Assembly (NCBI GenBank): GCA_965279115.1
Contig: OZ257137.1
Span: 2,480,001 to 2,544,000, forward strand
Source: JAEUOS01 sp965279115
GTDB taxonomy: Bacteria > Pseudomonadota > Gammaproteobacteria > Burkholderiales > JAEUOS01
DNA: 64,000 nucleotides
Direction: 5' to 3'
Positions 59,206-64,000 of the stretch are shown here, in pieces. Below the pieces are notes generated by a model, which worked only from the letters and a program-made list of their open reading frames with translations, searched no databases and was not told where the DNA came from. Both the position numbers and the translations under genes were made by a program. Positions within the stretch are counted from its first letter, which is position 1, and each line of letters opens with the position of its first letter.

Positions 59206-60396
59206 ATGGCCAAGGGCAAATTTGAGCGTACGAAGCCGCACGTTAACGTTGGGACGATTGGTCACGTGGACCATGGGAAGACGACGTTGACGGCTGCGAT
59301 CACGACGGTGCTGTCGTCGAAGTTTGGTGGAGAGGCGAAGGCGTACGACCAGATTGACGCGGCGCCGGAAGAGAAGGCGCGCGGGATCACGATCAACACG
59401 GCGCACGTTGAGTACGAGACGAAGTCGCGGCACTATGCGCACGTTGACTGTCCGGGGCATGCGGACTACATCAAGAACATGATTACCGGAGCGGCGCAGA
59501 TGGACGGCGCGATTCTGGTGGTGTCATCGGCCGACGGCCCGATGCCGCAGACGCGTGAGCACATCCTGCTGGCGCGGCAGGTGGGCGTGCCGTACATCAT
59601 CGTGTTCATGAACAAGGCCGACATGGTCGACGACAAGGAGTTGCTGGAGCTTGTCGAGATGGAAGTGCGGGAGTTGCTGTCGAAGTACGAGTTTCCTGGC
59701 GACGACACGCCGATCATCATTGGATCGGCGAAGCTGGCGCTGGAAGGCGACAAGGGCGAGATGGGCGAAGGCGCCATCATGAAGCTGGCCGACGCGCTGG
59801 ACGCGTACATCCCTGAGCCGAAGCGTGCGGTTGACGGCCCGTTCCTGCTGCCGATTGAAGACGTATTCTCGATCTCTGGCCGTGGCACGGTGGTGACCGG
59901 GCGGGTGGAGCGCGGGATTGTGAAGGTGGGCGAAGAACTTGAGATCGTGGGCCTGAAGGCGACGGCGAAGACCGTGTGCACGGGCGTGGAGATGTTCAGG
60001 AGGCTGCTGGACCAGGGTCAGGCGGGCGACAACGTGGGGGTGCTGCTGCGTGGCACCAAGCGTGAAGACGTCGAGCGTGGCCAGGTGCTGGCCAAGCCCG
60101 GGACGATCATGCCGCACACCAAGTTTGAGTGCGAGGTGTACGTGCTGTCGAAGGAAGAGGGCGGGCGTCACACGCCGTTTTTCAACAACTACCGTCCGCA
60201 GTTTTACTTCCGTACGACCGATGTGACCGGAAGCGTGGTGCTGCCGGAAGGCACCGAGATGGTGATGCCTGGAGACAACATCAAGATGGTGGTGACTCTG
60301 ATTGCGCCGATCGCGATGGAACAGGGATTGCGGTTCGCGATCCGCGAAGGCGGTCGTACCGTCGGCGCCGGCGTCGTCGCCAAAGTCATCGAGTAA
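59206..60396 (+). CDS. tuf: Elongation factor Tu, copy 2
   Basis: A 396-residue EF-Tu, identical to copy 1 (42289-43479) except Arg266 in place of Lys266 (AGG for AAG at 60001-60003). It has a strong ribosome site (AGGAGATAAGCAAA before the ATG) and stop TAA. Identity begins at the start codon and ends at the stop; flanking DNA is unrelated, as expected for gene conversion between an old duplicate pair. It belongs to the str operon, after fusA and before rpsJ. The unusual preference for ACG and GGG codons is the same in both copies. Confidence 0.98.
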   Translation: MAKGKFERTKPHVNVGTIGHVDHGKTTLTAAITTVLSSKFGGEAKAYDQIDAAPEEKARGITINTAHVEYETKSRHYAHVDCPGHADYIKNMITGAAQMDGAILVVSSADGPMPQTREHILLARQVGVPYIIVFMNKADMVDDKELLELVEMEVRELLSKYEFPGDDTPIIIGSAKLALEGDKGEMGEGAIMKLADALDAYIPEPKRAVDGPFLLPIEDVFSISGRGTVVTGRVERGIVKVGEELEIVGLKATAKTVCTGVEMFRRLLDQGQAGDNVGVLLRGTKREDVERGQVLAKPGTIMPHTKFECEVYVLSKEEGGRHTPFFNNYRPQFYFRTTDVTGSVVLPEGTEMVMPGDNIKMVVTLIAPIAMEQGLRFAIREGGRTVGAGVVAKVIE

Positions 60397-60527
60397 GGTA
60401 GTAGTCGCGGCAGAGCCAACCGCGAATCGCTTAGTCGGGCCGGATGCCGCTGTCGCGGACCTGGCCCGGCCGTTGTGCCGTCCAGCCGGCAGGCGGAATC
60501 GCCCGCCTCGTTCTTTAAGGAAAGTCC

Positions 60528-60839
60528 ATGCAAAGCCAAAAAATCCGAATCCGCCTCAAGGCATTTGATTACCGCCTGATCGATCAATCGGCACTCGAGA
60601 TTGTCGATACGGCGAAGCGCACCGGCGCTGTGGTTCGCGGCCCGGTTCCGCTTCCCACCAAGATCCAGCGCTACGACGTGTTGCGCTCGCCGCACGTCAA
60701 CAAGACCTCACGTGACCAGTTCGAAATTCGCACTCACATGCGGCTCATGGACATCGTCGACCCTACCGACAAGACTGTCGATGCCCTGATGAAGCTCGAT
60801 CTACCAGCGGGTGTGGATGTCGAGATCAAGTTGCAGTAG
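60528..60839 (+). CDS. rpsJ: 30S ribosomal protein S10
   Basis: A 103-residue S10/NusE, which is both a 30S head protein and the NusB partner in transcription antitermination. KIRIRLKAFDYRLIDQSALEIV at 5-26, GPVPLPTKIQRYDVLRSPHVNK near 39-60 and FEIRTHMRLMDIVDPTDKTVDAL near 64 are typical (each shown motif shortened in function to PLPTK and THxRLxDI). TTTAAGGAAAG precedes ATG 60528. It lies 131 bp after tuf; a new promoter appears between rpsJ and rplC. Confidence 0.98.
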   Translation: MQSQKIRIRLKAFDYRLIDQSALEIVDTAKRTGAVVRGPVPLPTKIQRYDVLRSPHVNKTSRDQFEIRTHMRLMDIVDPTDKTVDALMKLDLPAGVDVEIKLQ

Positions 60840-60860
60840 TAACAATGGCGCCAGCGCTTC

Positions 60861-60889
60861 TTGCGTATGGCGCCGATGCAGGTTATAAT
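60861..60889 (+). promoter_or_regulatory. Sigma70 promoter between rpsJ and rplC
   Basis: TTGCGT (60861-60866), 17 bp, TATAAT (60884-60889). The region is flanked by GGCGCC repeats (60847-60852 and 60879 side). It would start a transcript carrying rplC and the rest of the S10 genes, independent of rpsJ. Confidence 0.78.
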
Positions 60890-60895
60890 GTTCGG

Positions 60896-60986
60896 CTTTC
60901 CGGGATTTACCCTTCTGTCTGAAGACGGAAAGGTCCCCGGGCTTAATTGAGTCTGGCCAATCGCAGCCGGATTTAGGAGATAACAA
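60896..60986 (+). promoter_or_regulatory. Structured leader of the rplC operon
   Basis: The approximately 90 nt between the promoter and the rplC GTG can fold: TTCTGTC-TGAA-GACGGAA forms an inner hairpin (60914-60931 region), and CCGGG near 60900 pairs with CCCGG near 60937. In enterobacteria L4 represses the S10 operon through a leader before rpsJ; this leader sits one gene later and could serve the same control. The proposal is structural only. Confidence 0.45.
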
Positions 60987-61640
60987 GTGACCACGTCAGC
61001 AAGGTTAGGCCTTGTTGGGCGCAAGGTCGGCATGACCCGCATCTTCACTGCGGACGGCGACGCCGTTCCAGTGACCGTGCTGGACGTGTCGAACAACCGT
61101 GTGACCCAAATCAAGTCGCCAGATTCCGACGGTTATTCCGCCATCCAGGTGGCGTTCGGTACCCGTCGTGCCTCCCGTGTCAGCAAGCCGCTTGCCGGCC
61201 ACCTCGCCAAGGCGGGTGTTGAGGCGGGGTCAGTCCTCAAGGAGTTTCGAATCGCCGCCGACCAGCTTGGTTCGTTCCAGGTGGGTGGAAAAATTGGCGC
61301 GGATCTCTTCAAGGAAGGGCAGAAAGTTGACGTGCAGGGCACGTCCATCGGCAAGGGTTTTGCCGGTGCAATCAAGCGCCACCACTTTTCTTCCAACCGT
61401 GCGTCGCACGGCAACTCACGTTCGCACAATGTGCCGGGTTCGATCGGCATGGCTCAGGACCCGGGGCGGGTGTTTCCGGGAAAGCGCATGTCCGGGCATC
61501 TCGGTGCGGTCACCCGTACGACGCAGAATCTGGTGGTTGCGCGCGTTGACGTCGAGCGCGGCCTGATCCTGGTAAAGGGTGCGGTTCCCGGTTCCGACAA
61601 CGGCCACATTGTCGTTACGCCTGCGGCGAAAGGGGCCTGA
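60987..61640 (+). CDS. rplC: 50S ribosomal protein L3
   Basis: A 217-residue L3 that reaches the peptidyl-transferase centre. LGLVGRKVGMTRIFTADGDAVPVTVL near 7-32 (key GRKxGMTxxF), KGFAGAIKRHHF near 128, GNSRSHNVPGSIGMAQDPGRVFPGKRMSGHLG near 145-176 (the extended loop; contains the Gln that PrmB methylates) and GAVPGSDNGHI near 200. GTG 60987 has TAGGAGATAACAA upstream. rplD follows 2 bp after the stop. Confidence 0.97.
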   Translation: MTTSARLGLVGRKVGMTRIFTADGDAVPVTVLDVSNNRVTQIKSPDSDGYSAIQVAFGTRRASRVSKPLAGHLAKAGVEAGSVLKEFRIAADQLGSFQVGGKIGADLFKEGQKVDVQGTSIGKGFAGAIKRHHFSSNRASHGNSRSHNVPGSIGMAQDPGRVFPGKRMSGHLGAVTRTTQNLVVARVDVERGLILVKGAVPGSDNGHIVVTPAAKGA

Positions 61641-61642
61641 CG

Positions 61643-62263
61643 ATGGAACTGAAATTAATCGACGCCCAGGGCCAATCGGCCGGGAACGTTAGCGCCCCCG
61701 ACACGGTGTTCGCGCGCGATTTCAACGAAGCGCTGATCCACCAGGTGGTGGTGGCCTATCAGGCCAATGCGCGTAGCGGAAATCGCAAGCAGAAGGACCG
61801 CGAGGAAGTAAAGCACTCGACGAAGAAGCCGTGGCGCCAGAAAGGCACTGGCCGTGCCCGTTCGGGCATGACGTCCAGCCCGTTGTGGCGCGGAGGCGGT
61901 CGCATTTTCCCGAACTCGCCGGATGAGAACTTCACTCATAAGGTCAACAAGAAGATGTACCGCGCCGGGATGTGCTCCATCCTTTCCCAACTGGCCCGCG
62001 AGGACCGCATTGCGGTGGTTGACGAGTTTACTGTCGAGGCTCCGAAGACCAAGCTCTTTGCCCAGAAAATCAAGGGTATGGGCCTCGAATCGGTCCTTCT
62101 GATTACAGATGGCGTAGACGACAACCTCTACCTTGCCTCCCGCAATTTGATCAATGCCGCGGTTGTAGATGTGACCCATGCTGATCCGGTGTCCCTGGTG
62201 AATTTCGACAAGGTCCTGATGACCAAGGCGGCAGTCGAAAAGGTTAAGGAGCTCTTCGCATGA
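61643..62263 (+). CDS. rplD: 50S ribosomal protein L4
   Basis: A 206-residue L4, which lines the exit tunnel and in many bacteria also represses the S10 operon. The tunnel loop is KKPWRQKGTGRARSGMTSSPLWRGGG (about 58-83; key WRQKGTGRAR), and the C-terminal half has GLESVLLITDGVDDNLYLASRNL near 137-159. It overlaps the rplW start by 4 bp. Confidence 0.97.
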   Translation: MELKLIDAQGQSAGNVSAPDTVFARDFNEALIHQVVVAYQANARSGNRKQKDREEVKHSTKKPWRQKGTGRARSGMTSSPLWRGGGRIFPNSPDENFTHKVNKKMYRAGMCSILSQLAREDRIAVVDEFTVEAPKTKLFAQKIKGMGLESVLLITDGVDDNLYLASRNLINAAVVDVTHADPVSLVNFDKVLMTKAAVEKVKELFA

Positions 62264-62574
62264 ACAACTACAGCAAAGACCGGCTGCCGCTGGTGTTGCT
62301 TGCCCCGATTGTTTCGGAGAAGAGCACCATGATTGCCGACAAGCTGCGCCAGATCGCATTCCGGGTCGCCGCCGACGCCACCAAGGCCGACGTGAAGGAC
62401 GCCGTGGAGGCGATGTTCAAGGAACAGAAGGTCGAAGTGGCGGCTGTCCAGATCCTCAACGTGCGTGGCAAGGAAAAGCGCTTCGGCCGCTTGACCGGTC
62501 GTCGTCGCAACTGGAAAAAAGCCTACGTCTGCCTCAAGGAAGGCAGCGACCTCAACCTCGCGGAGGCCGTATAA
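62260..62574 (+). CDS. rplW: 50S ribosomal protein L23
   Basis: A 104-residue L23 at the tunnel exit, where trigger factor and SRP dock. LVLLAPIVSEKSTMIAD near 10-26, FRVAADATKADVKDAVEAMF near 32-51 and LNVRGKEKRFGRLTGRRRNWKKAYV near 66-90 (key GRxxGRRxxWKKA) identify it. ATG 62260 overlaps the end of rplD; rplB begins 1 bp after the stop. Confidence 0.97.
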   Translation: MNNYSKDRLPLVLLAPIVSEKSTMIADKLRQIAFRVAADATKADVKDAVEAMFKEQKVEVAAVQILNVRGKEKRFGRLTGRRRNWKKAYVCLKEGSDLNLAEAV

Positions 62575-62575
62575 C

Positions 62576-63403
62576 ATGGCTTTGGTCAAACTGAAACCGA
62601 CATCCCCCGGGCGCCGTGGCGTGGTCAGGGTGGTCACTCCCAATCTCTACAAAGGCCGACCTGTTGACGCCCTGATCGAGAAGAAGACCAAGACCGCGGG
62701 CCGCAACAACAACGGCCATATCACCACGCGGCATATTGGTGGCGGTCACAAGCAGCATTATCGCGTCGTTGATTTTCGTCGAGACAAGGACGGCATTGCA
62801 GCCCGTGTCGAGCGCATCGAGTACGACCCGAACCGCAGCGCCCATCTCGCTCTCCTGTGTTACGCCGACGGCGAGCGTCGCTACATCATCGCCCCGAAGG
62901 GTGTGGAGGCGGGCACGAACCTGGTGTCAGGACCAGAGGCGCCGATCAAGTCGGGCAACGCGTTGCCGATCCGCAATATTCCGGTTGGTTCGACCATCCA
63001 TTGCATCGAGATGCTGCCTGGCAAGGGTGCGCAGATTGCGCGTTCTGCGGGAACCTCGGTTCAGTTGCTCGCACGTGAGGGTAGCTATGCCCAGCTGCGC
63101 TTGCGTTCCGGCGAAATCCGTCGCGTTCATATCGAGTGTCGCGCGACCATTGGCGAAGTTGGCAATGAAGAGCATTCGCTGCGGCAGATCGGCAAGGCGG
63201 GTGCGCAGCGCTGGCGCGGCATCCGTCCGACGGTTCGTGGCGTTGTGATGAACCCGGTCGACCATCCCCACGGTGGCGGCGAGGGCAAGACGGCAGCCGG
63301 CCGTGATCCGGTGAGCCCATGGGGCCAGAAGACCAAAGGCTACCGTACCCGCAAGAACAAGCGCACCACGAGCATGATCGTGCAGCGCCGTCACAAGAAG
63401 TAA
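62576..63403 (+). CDS. rplB: 50S ribosomal protein L2
   Basis: A 275-residue L2, needed for subunit joining and peptidyl transfer. KPTSPGRRGVVRV at the N-terminus, GRNNNGHITTRHIGGGHKQHYR near 42-63 (key R-N-x-x-G-x-I-T-x-R-H-x-G-G-G-H), and GVVMNPVDHPHGGGEGKTAAGRDPVSPWG near 223-251, which includes the conserved His of the peptidyl-transferase region (HPHGGGEG). rpsS follows after 12 bp. Confidence 0.98.
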   Translation: MALVKLKPTSPGRRGVVRVVTPNLYKGRPVDALIEKKTKTAGRNNNGHITTRHIGGGHKQHYRVVDFRRDKDGIAARVERIEYDPNRSAHLALLCYADGERRYIIAPKGVEAGTNLVSGPEAPIKSGNALPIRNIPVGSTIHCIEMLPGKGAQIARSAGTSVQLLAREGSYAQLRLRSGEIRRVHIECRATIGEVGNEEHSLRQIGKAGAQRWRGIRPTVRGVVMNPVDHPHGGGEGKTAAGRDPVSPWGQKTKGYRTRKNKRTTSMIVQRRHKK

Positions 63404-63415
63404 GAGGGCAAAGTC

Positions 63416-63703
63416 ATGGCACGTTCCGTAAAAAAAGGGCCTTTTGTTGACGCCCATCTCATCAGGAAAATCGAGACCGCTCAGGCTACGAAGGACAAGA
63501 AGCCTATCAAGACCTGGTCGCGGCGCTCGACGGTCCTCCCCGATTTCATCGGCCTGACGCTCGCAGTGCACAACGGCAAGCAGCACATTCCGGTGTACAT
63601 CTCCGAAAACATGGTCGGACACAAGCTCGGCGAGTTCGCGCTGACCCGAACCTTCAAGGGTCATCCCGCCGATAAAAAGGCCAATATGGCCGGGAAGAAA
63701 TAG
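63416..63703 (+). CDS. rpsS: 30S ribosomal protein S19
   Basis: A 95-residue S19 of the 30S head. MARSVKKGPFVDAHLIRKIE at the start, TWSRRSTVLPDFIGLTLAVHNGKQHIPVYI near 34-63 (key TWSRRSTxxPxFxG and HNGK), and MVGHKLGEFALTRTFKGH near 67-84 are the family signature. Ends 12 bp before rplV. Confidence 0.98.
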   Translation: MARSVKKGPFVDAHLIRKIETAQATKDKKPIKTWSRRSTVLPDFIGLTLAVHNGKQHIPVYISENMVGHKLGEFALTRTFKGHPADKKANMAGKK

Positions 63704-63715
63704 CGAGGTATGACG

Positions 63716-64000
63716 ATGGAAACTTCCGCATCTTTGCGAGGCGCCCACCTCTCGGCCCAGAAAGGCCGCCTTGTCGCTGATCAGATCCGCGGCTTGCCGG
63801 TCGACAAGGCGCTAAATATCCTCGCCTTCAGCCCCAAAAAGGGCGCCGTTATCATCAAGAAGGTCCTGGAGTCCGCGATTGCCAACGCCGAGCACAACGA
63901 CGGCGCCGATATCGACGAGCTGAAGGTCAAGACGATCTACGTCGAAAAGGGCATGGTCCTCAAGCGTTTCACCGCGCGCGCCAAAGGCCGCGGTAACCGC
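63716..64000 (+). CDS. rplV: 50S ribosomal protein L22 (partial, C-terminus outside window)
   Basis: The first 95 residues of L22, cut by the window edge; family members have about 110. METSASLRGAHLSAQKGRLV at the start, RGLPVDKALNILAFSPKKGA near 25-44, LESAIANAEHN near 51 and KGMVLKRFTARAKGRGNR, the start of the tunnel hairpin, are typical. Two in-frame ATGs exist at 63710 and 63716; GAGG at 63704-63707 is 8 nt from the second, which is preferred. Confidence 0.95.
   Translation, partial: METSASLRGAHLSAQKGRLVADQIRGLPVDKALNILAFSPKKGAVIIKKVLESAIANAEHNDGADIDELKVKTIYVEKGMVLKRFTARAKGRGNR

Overview
This window reads as a chromosomal segment of a GC-rich betaproteobacterium. The evidence is the gene order rather than any marker search: gatCAB diverging from mreBCD, a tRNA-Tyr/Gly/Thr-tuf-tRNA-Trp-secE-nusG-rplKAJL-rpoBC-rpsLG-fusA-tuf-rpsJ-rplCDWB-rpsS-rplV run, two tuf copies, and ubiquinone genes ubiJ and ubiB. 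No rRNA, phage, insertion sequence or CRISPR array was found. The genus cannot be fixed from the sequence alone.

Layout. Bases 1-2633 (minus strand) hold a partial GT41/SPINDLY-like glycosyltransferase and a patatin-like lipase. From 2993 to 13021 eleven plus-strand genes follow one another closely. After an SDR and an EamA permease comes an arsenosugar-type cluster: ArsS-like radical SAM protein, GST, HAD hydrolase, metallophosphoesterase, a TVP38-flavoprotein disulfide-reductase fusion, DUF547, a TIGR04283-like glycosyltransferase and an NDH-2-like flavoprotein. Bases 13037-15852 (minus) carry an ICMT-like methyltransferase, a Ser/Thr kinase with duplicated C-terminal domains, and a membrane c-heme sensor with a HAMP domain. 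xthA and pyrE diverge with only 21 bp between start codons, followed by a DUF4124 protein.

Bases 18143-24485 hold gatB, a 69-residue unknown protein, gatA and gatC (minus), then mreBCD (plus). mrdA and rodA normally follow mreD directly. Here a minus-strand cassette of ketosynthase, acyl carrier protein and thioester-reductase-like SDR (24482-27146) lies between them. mrdA, rodA and ubiJ follow, then a PfkB kinase on the opposite strand between ubiJ and ubiB, then a sodium:solute symporter ending at a strong bidirectional terminator. Bases 35338-41600 (minus) carry an orphan amino-acid-type binding protein, a long-chain acyl-CoA synthetase, a YwqK/MORN-like exported protein and recQ.

From 41815 to the right edge lies the translation/transcription superoperon. 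Clear sigma70-type promoters precede tRNA-Tyr, rpsL and rplC, and an rplJL autoregulatory leader is likely between rplA and rplJ. The two tuf genes are almost identical (one codon difference seen), bracket 15.7 kb of essential genes, and use codons unlike their neighbours. The parts most worth a second look are the arsenosugar-type cluster, the heme-sensor/kinase pair, and the KS-ACP-reductase cassette inside the cell-shape operon.
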